A stretch of DNA of 64,000 nt from JAVBNH01 sp031551635 (GCA_031551635.1 JAVBNH010000027.1:1-64000), one strand, 5' to 3'. Counted from the stretch's first letter, positions 26,356 through 34,686 are shown. The notes: generated from the letters alone by a model not told the origin. A program made the numbers and translations.

Positions 26356-28032
26356 TCAAAATGAACGGAAAAGCTCTGCTATACTTGAGAAAATTAATCC
26401 TATTATTTTTAGAATCTTAATAATTTGTGAAAAACAGTTGCCATCAGGTTCCGGTTCCGTGGTCGGCTCAGCAGTTGGCTCCGTAGTTGGTTCAGTAGTT
26501 GGTTCAGTAGTCGCTTCAATGTTAATGCTGTTATTAAAATCACTGACCGCCAATGCAAGGGTGTTTATTGTGGGTGCTATTAGGGGAATGGTAGTATTCT
26601 GGTCGTCAAGTACATCTTGCGCTACAGCGATTGCTGCAAGTAATACAACTGCGGCTTCCGATGGATACTGTCCCGGCGCTGTTCCGATTTCTGCGTCGTC
26701 AAAAACTTTCTGCGCATCCGCTATTGCTTGTTCGAGCGCAGACAAGTCCGGTACCACTTCGAGTGCGCCAAAGGTAACTGCTGCGCTGTTTCTTGGTGTG
26801 CCGAAGCGGTCACTCTGGAGGTTTAAGAGAATGTCTGCTTTTTCTTCTGCGGTGAGATTCAAACCGTTTGCAATCTCGCTTAAAGGCATGGCGGTTTGCA
26901 AAGCACCCGGCAAAATCAAACCTCTATTGTCAACGGTGTTTGTGCCAAAAATATTCTCTGAACTCAATGAGTCTCTGCCTTCAATCAGGTTCTCACCAAG
27001 AACATTTCCGCTAACGGTTATATCTGTAAAAAATTCTTCATGGTCTCCAAAGCTCAGCGAAGCACCGCTGTTTCCGGCTACTACAGAGTTGAATAAGTAT
27101 AGGCTTTCAGGCTGCTCATCTTCATAATAATACACTCCATTACCTGTGTTGTCGGCAATTGTGGAGTGTATTATGCCAGCATTTCTGGTCGCGTCGATAA
27201 CTCCGGAATATTCGTTACTTGTATTGTTGTGGGTAAAAATGCTGTTATTAATTATATTTTTGAGACTGCCGACACCGTAAAAACTTATTGCGCTACCATT
27301 TACCGCGCTGTTGCCTGTGAAGGTGCAGTTCGACATAATGAGATCTGATACATTGACACCGCCGCCGTACAAATCGGAAGTATTCCGTGAAAAAATGCAG
27401 TTTGACACTATAATTGAGTTACCACTAATTCCTCCACCTGAATTAACAGTTGAATTACCAATAAAGGTGCACTTCGTCACAATACTTAATTCTGAGGCAA
27501 TACCGGCGCCAAATTTTGCGTTATTCTCAGAAAAAGTACAGTTCGTCACTATAGCTGAACGTGAATTAATACCGCCGCCGTTATAACCTGCATTATTCTC
27601 AGTAAAAATGCAATTATCAGCTATCACTGTGCCAGTTGAACTAATACCACCGCCGTTATTAAAACCATTTATAGTGGTTGCTTCTCCGTTTGTTATTGTC
27701 AGTCCCTTGAGGGTTATTGTTCCATTAAAAAGAGTATGATTGATAAGTCTGGTAACTTCACCGCCGTCAAGGGTGATAAGTCCCTTGCCGTCGAGGGTGA
27801 TGTTTTTGTTAACAATCAATTCGCTTGTTATAGAGATGTTTGTGGCTTCGACAGCGGCAGCCTCGACTGTGTCGCCGTTAGCCGCTGCCGCAATAGCAGC
27901 GCGTAGGGAAGCTTCATCTGTGAAATAGAGAGTCGCCGCGAAGGCATTTGACGAATTCGCGGGGAGCAGCGCGAAAACCAGTGCGAGACTGAGAAGCGCT
28001 GCAAACAATTTTCTAGATATCATTTTTGACAT
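26356..28032 (-). CDS. Secreted beta-helix/FIVAR surface protein, paralogue 2
   Basis: A 558-residue paralogue of the next gene with the same architecture: signal peptide (SNAFA|A), beta-helix with repeats like NCTFSENNAKFGAGI and NCIFSRNTSDLYGGGV, the DRFGTPRNSAAVTFGALE stretch, a FIVAR-like domain, a linker of repeated TTEP units, and a C-terminal helix (CFSQIIKILKIIGLIFSSIAELF). The first about 60 codons and the last 200 codons are close to paralogue 1, while the helix repeats differ strongly, as expected if the exposed region varies. RBS AAAGGGG precedes the ATG. Function is unknown; adhesion or glycan binding is a guess. Confidence 0.8.
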   Translation of the reverse strand: MSKMISRKLFAALLSLALVFALLPANSSNAFAATLYFTDEASLRAAIAAAANGDTVEAAAVEATNISITSELIVNKNITLDGKGLITLDGGEVTRLINHTLFNGTITLKGLTITNGEATTINGFNNGGGISSTGTVIADNCIFTENNAGYNGGGINSRSAIVTNCTFSENNAKFGAGIASELSIVTKCTFIGNSTVNSGGGISGNSIIVSNCIFSRNTSDLYGGGVNVSDLIMSNCTFTGNSAVNGSAISFYGVGSLKNIINNSIFTHNNTSNEYSGVIDATRNAGIIHSTIADNTGNGVYYYEDEQPESLYLFNSVVAGNSGASLSFGDHEEFFTDITVSGNVLGENLIEGRDSLSSENIFGTNTVDNRGLILPGALQTAMPLSEIANGLNLTAEEKADILLNLQSDRFGTPRNSAAVTFGALEVVPDLSALEQAIADAQKVFDDAEIGTAPGQYPSEAAVVLLAAIAVAQDVLDDQNTTIPLIAPTINTLALAVSDFNNSINIEATTEPTTEPTTEPTAEPTTEPEPDGNCFSQIIKILKIIGLIFSSIAELFRSF

Positions 28033-28188
28033 GAAAAAAACCCCTTTACTTTTATAAATAATTCGATTCAGGAAACGCCATACCTTTTTTGGTTAAGTTT
28101 ATTATAAATTTTAAAAAATCACTTGCCTTTCTGTATAAATTTTGTTATACTTAATTTAAGCTTATAATATTTTCCTTTTTATGTCAAT

Positions 28189-28234
28189 AAAAAACCATTG
28201 TATGTCCTGTTCCGGACAAATAATGGTTTTTTTT
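28189..28234. terminator. Terminator-like hairpin between divergent genes
   Basis: Two nested stems, AAAAAACCATT / AATGGTTTTTT outside and GTCC / GGAC inside, followed by a T run on the plus strand. It lies upstream of the HTH gene promoter with no gene on the plus strand before it, so it may be an insulator, an operator or the 3' end of an unseen short RNA. Confidence 0.55.
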
Positions 28235-28246
28235 CTCGAAAAATGC

Positions 28247-28275
28247 TTTACAAAACAAAAAGTATAGTGTATTAT
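28247..28275 (+). promoter_or_regulatory. Promoter of the HTH gene
   Basis: TTTACA (28247-28252) and TATTAT (28270-28275) with a 17-base spacer. The gene's ATG is only seven bases after the -10, so the transcript may be leaderless. Confidence 0.55.
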
Positions 28276-28281
28276 AAAGCC

Positions 28282-29826
28282 ATGAATAATAATGAAACGA
28301 ATTTACAAAAAGTACGCATTTCTTATGCGATGGAGGCGCTGTCGCTGAGCGCCGCTGAGCTTTCGCGTTGCTGTTATGTTGACGCTTCGCTTATAAATAA
28401 ATGGCGCAAGGGCAGCCGAAAAATCACTGAGCGCAGCAAGGTGCTGCAGGATGTAGCTTCGGCAATGCTGCGTCTTGACAGCGAGGGCAAGCTTAAGGAT
28501 TGCTACGCACCTTATATGCAGAATAACGAGAGCGCGGCAGATGCTATGTCCTCATGGCTGTGCGGCAAGGAGATTCCCGCTATGCCCGGGCGGATAGCTC
28601 CCGTTATGACGCCGACAAGCGGGGAGTACACTGTACAGTACGCGGTATATCTCGGAAAAAAAGGCTTCCGAAAAGCCACATTATCAATGCTTGACTATCT
28701 TTTGCTGCTGCCGCCGGGGCAGACGGTAACTGTGCTTTGCCAGGGGCAGTGGGAGCTTTTTATACGCAATATCCCATTTGTGCTCCAGTTCATCTCAAAG
28801 CTGAAAAAAGCCTCTGAAAGAGGCACCCGACTGCGCATGATTAACCGCAAGGGTTATTCTCTGAGCGACAGCTCAAAATTCGCAGGGTACTGGATGACCG
28901 CGCATTTAAGGGGCTATATACGCAGCCTGTATTATGAGGGCGAGATGCCGCCGGACCTGCGTTTTGTCGGCAGTATCCCCGGCTACTGGAGCGGGAGAGC
29001 GGAGGAGGACGGGAGCGTTGAGGACGCACTGTATATCGGAGTGTATACCGACCCGCGGGAGACGCGGAAGGACGAGGCTATTTGCGAGAAATACGCCGCT
29101 ATGAGCGCGCCCAGTAGTCAGTATTCTTTTTTTGAAAGTCCGCTTGGAAACGCCGAAAATTCACGGCTCTGGCAGGAGGGTTCGCTGCCGCTCTGGGACA
29201 ATGAAAATGCCGCCCTGCCTGACGGAAGCTTTAACGCAATCTGCCGTGTTCCGGGATTTGGTATCGCGACACCGCAGGAGTTTTCAGCCGGTGCGGAGGA
29301 TGTTGTTTTACCGGTTCCGCGGTATCTGTTTAACAAGAGCAATTTATTCTTAGAGGGAGAATACTATATAATCCTTTGCCGTGAGGATGTCAGGGACGGT
29401 TTATTGCTTGAACGGCGCAGGCATGAGGTGTTCAGCGACGTGCTTTATGATGAGATTTTCGTCCCGAGCGGTATTCTTTCAGGACAGCTAAGACGGCTTC
29501 TCAAAGCTATGGACTCAAATGAAAATTTTAATGTGGCTCTTATGCCCCGCTCGGCATTTAAAAAACTTAATATTGAGCTTATTTGCTATAAAAACAGTGT
29601 GAGTGTCTGCTGGCTGCAGGATATGAGCGAAAGTGTTTTTTGCGGCAGCGAGGGTGTTTCGGGCAGTTTGCACAACTATGTTGAGGTGGTTTGGGACAAC
29701 CTGCACAAGGGTTGGATGCGTAAAGCAGCGGTCAGGAGAACCCTGCGCAAATGGCTCGCCGGTAAAGAGCTCGATGTGCTTGACAAAGACAGCGCAACTG
29801 TGTTGAACTGGGAAATTAGATTTTAG
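28282..29826 (+). CDS. Orphan helix-turn-helix protein with large unknown C-terminal domain
   Basis: A 514-residue protein. Residues 8-55 form an XRE-like helix-turn-helix (ISYAMEALSLSAAELSRCCYV..., then DASLINKWRKGSRKIT), which suggests DNA binding. The remaining 450 residues are mixed alpha/beta with several Trp/Tyr-rich segments and no motif I can name; large HTH proteins of this type are found in Clostridia without known function. The ATG at 28282 is the first that keeps the whole HTH, but has no RBS and is seven bases from a -10 box. It is divergent from the beta-helix genes and followed at once by repeat R5. It might regulate the beta-helix pair; this is only inferred from position. Confidence 0.7.
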   Translation: MNNNETNLQKVRISYAMEALSLSAAELSRCCYVDASLINKWRKGSRKITERSKVLQDVASAMLRLDSEGKLKDCYAPYMQNNESAADAMSSWLCGKEIPAMPGRIAPVMTPTSGEYTVQYAVYLGKKGFRKATLSMLDYLLLLPPGQTVTVLCQGQWELFIRNIPFVLQFISKLKKASERGTRLRMINRKGYSLSDSSKFAGYWMTAHLRGYIRSLYYEGEMPPDLRFVGSIPGYWSGRAEEDGSVEDALYIGVYTDPRETRKDEAICEKYAAMSAPSSQYSFFESPLGNAENSRLWQEGSLPLWDNENAALPDGSFNAICRVPGFGIATPQEFSAGAEDVVLPVPRYLFNKSNLFLEGEYYIILCREDVRDGLLLERRRHEVFSDVLYDEIFVPSGILSGQLRRLLKAMDSNENFNVALMPRSAFKKLNIELICYKNSVSVCWLQDMSESVFCGSEGVSGSLHNYVEVVWDNLHKGWMRKAAVRRTLRKWLAGKELDVLDKDSATVLNWEIRF

Positions 29827-29829
29827 ATT

Positions 29830-29906
29830 TTAGTACCTTAGTGGGCTGAAAGCGCAATAAAAAACAAGACTTGGGCTGTGGGCTTGGCAAGCCAAGCCCA
29901 CGTTAG
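29830..29906 (+). repeat. 77-bp dispersed repeat, copy R5
   Basis: A consensus copy (subtype B) in plus orientation, beginning four bases after the stop codon of the HTH gene, so it forms the 3' end of that transcript. Confidence 0.95.
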
Positions 29907-29923
29907 ATATTAGACATTGGACA
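29903..29923. repeat. Heptamer tandem repeat (TTAGACA type)
   Basis: Three 7-bp units TTAGATA, TTAGACA, TTGGACA overlap the terminal TTAG of repeat R5. Confidence 0.55.
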
Positions 29924-30001
29924 TGGTTGCAATAAGCTTTTTGCATGATTTGATTTGTGCAGAGAGCTTTTTTGATTGTTTATTTTAAAACAGTATAATT
30001 T

Positions 30002-30337
30002 TTACTTTTCGAAAATATATATCTTAACCGGAACACCGAGCTCCCTGCATTTATCGATAACAAATTTCGTGCCTCTGCTTTTTCCGTCCCAGAAGCTCAA
30101 AACAAGGTCGCTGTATTCGATGATAGTAATATTTCGCTTAAGCGGCGCGGCACGCCCGTATATGTCATACTGCGGCAAAAATTCCTTTAGCTTTATGCCA
30201 TTTGCCAGCGCGTATTCTCTCGCGCAGGTGTCGATACCAACCGCGCCGCCGGATACTATTTCCGTCACTTCAGAAGGCAGATATTTTTCTAAATCGCTTA
30301 CTTTTAATCCTCTTGAGCCAATTATCGCAACTTTCAT
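30002..30337 (-). CDS. SLOG-fold (DUF2493-type) protein
   Basis: A 111-residue protein beginning MKVAIIGSRG; the start at 30337 follows GGTGAT and is preferred over longer in-frame starts. GSRG near the N-terminus, SGGAVGIDTCAREYA in the middle and the C-terminal DLVLSFWDGKSRGTKFVIDKCRE are the nucleotide-binding pattern of the DprA/LOG Rossmann-like SLOG superfamily, DUF2493 type. Such proteins are thought to bind nucleotides or nucleic acid ligands, and are frequent on mobile DNA. It is divergent from a ribbon-helix-helix protein; the shared control region has repeated AGAGTTGA sites. Confidence 0.8.
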   Translation of the reverse strand: MKVAIIGSRGLKVSDLEKYLPSEVTEIVSGGAVGIDTCAREYALANGIKLKEFLPQYDIYGRAAPLKRNITIIEYSDLVLSFWDGKSRGTKFVIDKCRELGVPVKIYIFEK

Positions 30338-30373
30338 TATAACAATCACCATTATTACCTTTACAAATATTAG

Positions 30374-30455
30374 AGAGTTGAAATAACTCCATAACAACTC
30401 CATATTTGTATTGTAACACATTTCAACTCTATAATAAAGTCATATTAGAGTTGAG
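30374..30455. promoter_or_regulatory. Repeated operator sites between the SLOG and RHH genes
   Basis: AGAGTTGAAAT (30374-30384) and its exact inverse ATTTCAACTCT (30420-30430) are 35 bases apart; a third site TAGAGTTGAG follows at 30446-30455 and two AACTCC half-sites lie between. Ribbon-helix-helix proteins bind such short repeated sites, so the adjacent RHH protein is the likely ligand and the pair is likely autoregulated. Confidence 0.6.
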
Positions 30456-30466
30456 AGGTGAAAGTT

Positions 30467-30640
30467 TTGAAAAATGAAAAACATTTCGGCTTACGGGTTG
30501 ATTCTGGTCTGCTAAAAAAATTTCGTTTCGCATGTGAATATGAAGGACGCTCCGCTAATGCACAGATACTTGTTTTAATGCGGAAATTTGTTGAAGAGTA
30601 TGAAAAAGAGAATGGCATTATAGAGATTCCGGAGGATTAA
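30467..30640 (+). CDS. Small ribbon-helix-helix (Arc-like) DNA-binding protein
   Basis: A 57-residue protein. KHFGLRVDSGLLKKFRFACEYEGRSANAQILVLMRKFVEEYEKENG has the Arc/MetJ pattern: one basic beta strand, helix A, a turn with GRSANAQI and helix B. The preferred start is TTG at 30467 with AGAGG eight bases upstream; a GTG three codons earlier has no RBS. Divergent from the SLOG gene with repeated sites between, consistent with autorepression. Confidence 0.75.
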   Translation: MKNEKHFGLRVDSGLLKKFRFACEYEGRSANAQILVLMRKFVEEYEKENGIIEIPED

Positions 30641-30712
30641 TGATTTACATATTTGAAGTCAGAGCATAGCTCAATAGAAATACCCAGGGATTCTAAATAA
30701 AAAATACTCAAA

Positions 30713-30750
30713 AAAACACCGCCTGAAATAAATCAAGCGGTGTTTTAATG
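30713..30750 (+). terminator. Intrinsic terminator after the RHH gene
   Basis: Perfect 10-bp stem AAAACACCGC / GCGGTGTTTT with a 14-base loop. A partial second copy of the right arm (GCGGTGTTTTA) follows. Confidence 0.8.
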
Positions 30751-30773
30751 TATGCGGTGTTTTAATTTTACAA

Positions 30774-30869
30774 TATCCAGCATCCAGAATCCAAGTGAAC
30801 GGTAATTAATCATCGTTCACAGTTAAGGTTCAGGAACCAGGAGGGAGAGCTGTAGGATAAGGCTTCGCT
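30774..30869. repeat. Intergenic repeat cluster: heptamers, palindrome P1, outer-repeat remnant
   Basis: Three heptamers (TATCCAG, CATCCAG, AATCCAA; 30774-30794) run into palindrome P1 (30795-30820, arms GTGAACG / CGTTCAC). At 30848-30869 a minus-strand remnant of the outer repeat family (CTGTAGGATAAGGCTTCGC) ends 12 bases before the stop codon of the von Willebrand protein gene. Confidence 0.65.
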
Positions 30870-30881
30870 TCAAAATTTACT

Positions 30882-33140
30882 TTATACGCTTGTTTCGTAA
30901 TAAGTGATATTGATTATGTCTGACGCGGGAAGCATGGTGGTGTCAACTGTCAAAGTTTGAGCAATGCTGTCATAACTTATATAAGCTGGTAAGGCTGCAA
31001 CGCTTGTATAAGTGGTTACAATACCGTTGATTGATACGCTTAACGGTGCTGCGGCATTGAGGACAAAACCTCTCGAGATATCGATTACCGCGATACCTGT
31101 TTGAGCAAGCACTGTTGAAGACGTTGTGGCTTCCCAAGTCTGAACCTTTGTTGCGATAGTTGCCATTGCTGCTTGCAATTGGCCGCCTGTGTTTGTGTTG
31201 TAATAATATGTCTTATCTGTTACTGTATTACTTGACATTGCCGTGAGAATATTCATACCTTTTTGTTGAAGCTGTCTCTTTTCACCTGCAGGTACATCAG
31301 AAAGCTTGGGTCCGTAATAAATAGAAAATAACTTATAGCCTTCTGCTTTGACAGCATCAGTGATGGCATATATGCCGGAAGGGTCGTCAGTGCTGTTTCT
31401 GGGATCTGCATACTCTGACGGTTTCTTTCCAAATTCATCTAAAGGTGTAACCTGGTTGCTGTTATGTGCCTGCCCGTCTCCGACAAATATGATAAAGCTC
31501 TGGCTGTCAGGTCTTGCCGCTTGTAATGTTTCTAGATTTGCTTTAGCTATATCAAGAGCGTTAGCCATATTTGTTCCGTTGGTCGCCATGGATGTATTTA
31601 GTGAATCGATAACTGAAATCATCTCTGTTCTATGTTCGTAATCAGCCGTTTTCAAGTCATATGCTCTGTAGTTAAAGGTAACAAGATTTATGATTGCAGA
31701 GCTGTTCGCGTCATAAATAGAGTTTACAAGAGCTTTTACACCATTTATTGCGGGAGTAAGGCTTGCGGATGTTTTCATTGTGTTTGACATGTCAAGAACA
31801 ACTACAACATTTTCAGGAATGAGTCCCTTTGAAAGTGCTGATACGCCGACTGATTTATCAATCGTTTCAACAGTTACAATATTTGTATCCTCGCCGTTAA
31901 CCTTACCGACATTTGGTATAGTTTTATTATATGCATCTGAGTCAATTTGAACTTTGAATTCAACAGTGAAAGTGTCCGGCAGCTCCGGAGTACCTTTTCC
32001 CTGTGCTGCCAGTGAGAAGGTCGGCCATGTGACAGTTTCGCCAATTAAAGTTCCGCCCTCACCCTCGACATAGGATGTGAAATCCGGAACAACATCCGTA
32101 ATAGAAATATCACCGGTTGGTACTAGACCTGTTGATGTGACTGTGATTTTATAAGTAATGATAGTGCCCGGCTCGAGTTTTTCTGTCACGGGAGTAATGC
32201 CGTCATTATGAAAAACTTCCTTAATCGTTGAGATTGAAGGTTGTGATGTCACGAATAAATCAAGCTTATTCATTCCGCCGCCTTCCCAATAATCATCTGC
32301 AAAAACATCGATTCTGTTCTCGCCCGCCTGAAGAAGGTCCTTAATGTTTATTGCTTGAGCATTCTGTTCAAGGTCAATACACCAACCATCAGTGTGGGGA
32401 TATGTATCTTTAAGAACAGCATTAACTCCGTTTCTGACCTTAAGACCGTTCATACCCATGAATTCCTGACGGGTTAATGCGCCCCATACATTGTTTCCTT
32501 CAATAATGTCAGTGCCGCCCCAGAAGGCAAGTACACCGTTAACGAACACAAAAACAGTATCATTTATCGGGAAAAGATAATTCATGTTTCCAAGCTCGTC
32601 TTGAGGTGCAAGAATAGCTTGTTCCAGATTCGCATAATTGGAAGCAGTAAGGTCAAAGTATGATGTAAATCTTCTCACACTGTATTCCCCTGCGGAACTC
32701 AATGAGTGGTTTTTGCCGAAATGCTTCCAGGATGCCCAATCGTATGAAACCTGACCGTTCACTTCTTTATACTTAGAGAAAAAAGTACCATTATCCCAGA
32801 TCAGGCTTGAATCTACAGATTGTGAGGCTGCAACATATTCGTTGCCGGTGGCTGCTTTAGCGTTTGCCAGTGCTTTTGTTTCATCATTGCTGAAATACTC
32901 TAGTTTTGTGGATTCTAAAGCATTTTGGTAAATCCAAGCATCACTAGCACCTGTTATTGGTTTCACAAATGCTTCGGTTTTTGTCTCACTGCTTCTCATC
33001 CAGTCGAGAGAAACCTTGTCAGAAACCGGAAGATCGACAGCCGACGCTGTAAACAATCCACTAAACGGAATCAATGAGATCATTAGTAAAACCGATAGCA
33101 AAAGGGCAGTTGCTTTGCATGCTTTTTTTTGTTTTGTCAT
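30882..33140 (-). CDS. Secreted von Willebrand A protein with PA14/fibro-slime-like and DUF11-like domains
   Basis: A 752-residue secreted protein. The signal peptide ends near TASA|V (34). Residues 75-300 resemble a fibro-slime/PA14-type carbohydrate-binding module (PINDTVFVFVNGVLAFWGGTD; AGENRIDVFADDYWEGGGMNKLDLFV). Residues 303-430 are a DUF11-like repeat (PGTIITYKITVTSTGLVPTGDISITDVVP). A von Willebrand A domain spans about 440-670 with MIDAS residues D450-x-S452-x-T454, Thr523 and Asp555. The last 80 residues are beta strands. There is no LPXTG, dockerin or membrane anchor, and an outer-repeat remnant begins 12 bases after the stop, so the C-terminus may be truncated. A pilin- or adhesin-like role is likely. 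Confidence 0.8.
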   Translation of the reverse strand: MTKQKKACKATALLLSVLLMISLIPFSGLFTASAVDLPVSDKVSLDWMRSSETKTEAFVKPITGASDAWIYQNALESTKLEYFSNDETKALANAKAATGNEYVAASQSVDSSLIWDNGTFFSKYKEVNGQVSYDWASWKHFGKNHSLSSAGEYSVRRFTSYFDLTASNYANLEQAILAPQDELGNMNYLFPINDTVFVFVNGVLAFWGGTDIIEGNNVWGALTRQEFMGMNGLKVRNGVNAVLKDTYPHTDGWCIDLEQNAQAINIKDLLQAGENRIDVFADDYWEGGGMNKLDLFVTSQPSISTIKEVFHNDGITPVTEKLEPGTIITYKITVTSTGLVPTGDISITDVVPDFTSYVEGEGGTLIGETVTWPTFSLAAQGKGTPELPDTFTVEFKVQIDSDAYNKTIPNVGKVNGEDTNIVTVETIDKSVGVSALSKGLIPENVVVVLDMSNTMKTSASLTPAINGVKALVNSIYDANSSAIINLVTFNYRAYDLKTADYEHRTEMISVIDSLNTSMATNGTNMANALDIAKANLETLQAARPDSQSFIIFVGDGQAHNSNQVTPLDEFGKKPSEYADPRNSTDDPSGIYAITDAVKAEGYKLFSIYYGPKLSDVPAGEKRQLQQKGMNILTAMSSNTVTDKTYYYNTNTGGQLQAAMATIATKVQTWEATTSSTVLAQTGIAVIDISRGFVLNAAAPLSVSINGIVTTYTSVAALPAYISYDSIAQTLTVDTTMLPASDIINITYYETSV

Positions 33141-33263
33141 GTTTAGTGCCTACCTTTTTTTATGATACCTAATTTTTTCATTTAGATTTTTTTTAGGTTC
33201 ATTAAAATAATATTTATTTCCAGTCACAGTTTTATCACATAAGTTATGGAGACGAAAAAACGC

Positions 33264-33296
33264 ATAAAAAAACCGCCCAGCACACAAGCTGAGCGG
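33264..33296 (-). terminator. Intrinsic terminator, minus strand
   Basis: Nine-bp stem (CCGCCCAGC / GCTGAGCGG, one mismatch) with a 6-base loop, followed on the minus strand by a seven-T run. It ends transcripts from the oxidoreductase gene upstream. Confidence 0.65.
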
Positions 33297-33306
33297 TAGT
33301 GATTAG

Positions 33307-33333
33307 GTGAACGATGATTTAATCATCGTTCAC
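33307..33333. repeat. 27-bp palindrome P2
   Basis: Arms GTGAACGATGATT and AATCATCGTTCAC around a single central base. It is closely similar to P1 (30795-30820) and P3 (37836-37862). Confidence 0.8.
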
Positions 33334-33354
33334 AGACAGAGCCAAAAATTTTCG

Positions 33355-33386
33355 TTTACAAAGCTTGATATATCAAGCTTTGTAAA
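33355..33386. repeat. Perfect 32-bp palindrome
   Basis: Arms TTTACAAAGCTTGATA and TATCAAGCTTTGTAAA are perfectly complementary with no loop. It lies 56 bases after the stop of the oxidoreductase gene. It may be a cruciform, an operator or a fused terminator; it is not followed by a T run on either strand. Confidence 0.75.
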
Positions 33387-33441
33387 ATCAATGAATATAC
33401 AAAAGTGAGTAAATTTCAATTAATCAGTGGTTACTTATTAT

Positions 33442-34479
33442 TTAAAAAATAATTGTCTTTCCGGTTTTTGCGGATTCATAAACCGCGTTGACGATTCTGA
33501 CACTCTTGATGGCCTCGAGCGGCTGAATCTGCGGAGGACGGCCGTCGCGTACGGCGGCGATAACATCCTCAACCATTGACGCGTGACCGAGACAAAGGGA
33601 GGGGTCAGAGCTGACAGCCTGCGAATTTCCCGAATATTTTTCGAGCATTTCCGCTTCCTCATTCTCCTCATTGTCCATAAATTTCCATGTCTGCAACTCG
33701 TCGCTGTCGGCTTCTATGGTGCCCTCTGAGCCGTAAATGCGTATAGCTGTCGAAACGCCCGCTTTCCATGCGCAGGTGGTGCTGACAAAGGTTGCGACAG
33801 CGCCCGACTTGAACTTGATAATCGAAGCGGTGAGGTCCTCGGTCTTTATGTCGTGATTAAAAATTCCAATTGTGGAGGTGACGCTCTCAACGTCGCCCAT
33901 GAGCCACTGCATAAGGTCAACAGTGTGAACCGCCTGATTCATAAGCGAGCCGCCGCCGTCCATTTCCCATGTTCCTCTCCAGCCGCCGTCATCGTAATAC
34001 TGCTGGGTGCGGAACCATTTGACTGCGAAATCGCCGAAAATGACCTTGCCGATTCTGCCGCTTCTGATAGCCTCAACGATAGGCGGCATGTTGGAGTTGT
34101 TTCTGTTCTGGTGAACAACAGCAGCAATTTTGCCTGTGCGTACGCGCGCCTCCTCGATTCTCATAGCAGCCTCGACAGTGATGTCAATAGGCTTCTCGAC
34201 AAGCACGTTTTTACCCGCCTCAAGCGCCTTGACGGCGAAATCGGCATGCATCGCGCTGGGAACCGCTATACTGACAATGTCAATGTCGGGATTCTTCAGC
34301 ATTTCGTCAAAATCAAGGTATGTAAGCACATCAGGGGCGTACTCCTTGACAGCGTCCATCTTCTCCTGAATCAGGTCGCAAACAGCGATAAGGTCAGCGT
34401 TCTGGGAGTTAAAAGCGCATTTTGCGTGGTTTCTGCCGACGCCGAGACCGACAACGGCGTATCCGATTTTTTTACTCAT
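33442..34479 (-). CDS. Gfo/Idh/MocA family NAD(P)-dependent oxidoreductase
   Basis: A 345-residue oxidoreductase. The N-terminal Rossmann fold begins KIGYAVVGLGVGRNHAKC; VLVEKPIDIT holds the family EKP motif (Lys near 97), and the C-terminal alpha/beta domain has GGGSLMNQAVHTVDLMQWLMG with the His used for substrate binding. Family members oxidise sugars, inositols or their derivatives. It is a single-gene transcript between repeat-rich regions; a paralogue with a different partner gene is at 56079-57092. Substrate unknown. Confidence 0.92.
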   Translation of the reverse strand: MSKKIGYAVVGLGVGRNHAKCAFNSQNADLIAVCDLIQEKMDAVKEYAPDVLTYLDFDEMLKNPDIDIVSIAVPSAMHADFAVKALEAGKNVLVEKPIDITVEAAMRIEEARVRTGKIAAVVHQNRNNSNMPPIVEAIRSGRIGKVIFGDFAVKWFRTQQYYDDGGWRGTWEMDGGGSLMNQAVHTVDLMQWLMGDVESVTSTIGIFNHDIKTEDLTASIIKFKSGAVATFVSTTCAWKAGVSTAIRIYGSEGTIEADSDELQTWKFMDNEENEEAEMLEKYSGNSQAVSSDPSLCLGHASMVEDVIAAVRDGRPPQIQPLEAIKSVRIVNAVYESAKTGKTIIF

Positions 34480-34637
34480 TTTCTGCCTCCATAAAAATAT
34501 TTTCTCTTTAATTCATTAATTTGTGTTAAAGAATAACAGCAAAAAGTATTATATCACATTCGATACCTTAAAGTCAAAGCTAAATTTAACATTTTTTGTT
34601 TTCCTGCCTTTTTCAAATTGCTTTTTGCAGTTTATTG

Positions 34638-34665
34638 TTGACAAAATAAAATATTATGATATAAT
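34638..34665 (+). promoter_or_regulatory. Promoter upstream of repeat R6
   Basis: TTGACA (34638-34643) and TATAAT (34660-34665), both perfect, with a 16-base spacer. Repeat R6 begins 21 bases after the -10, so the transcript of the dockerin gene should carry the whole repeat in its leader. Confidence 0.75.
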
Positions 34666-34686
34666 GGAAAAATCATTGCTGATTTG

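Noticed and set aside
24559..28032. The beta-helix proteins as autotransporters or polymorphic outer membrane proteins
   Set aside because: They have POMP-like repeats but no C-terminal beta-barrel, and the genome looks Gram-positive; they are better seen as secreted surface proteins.
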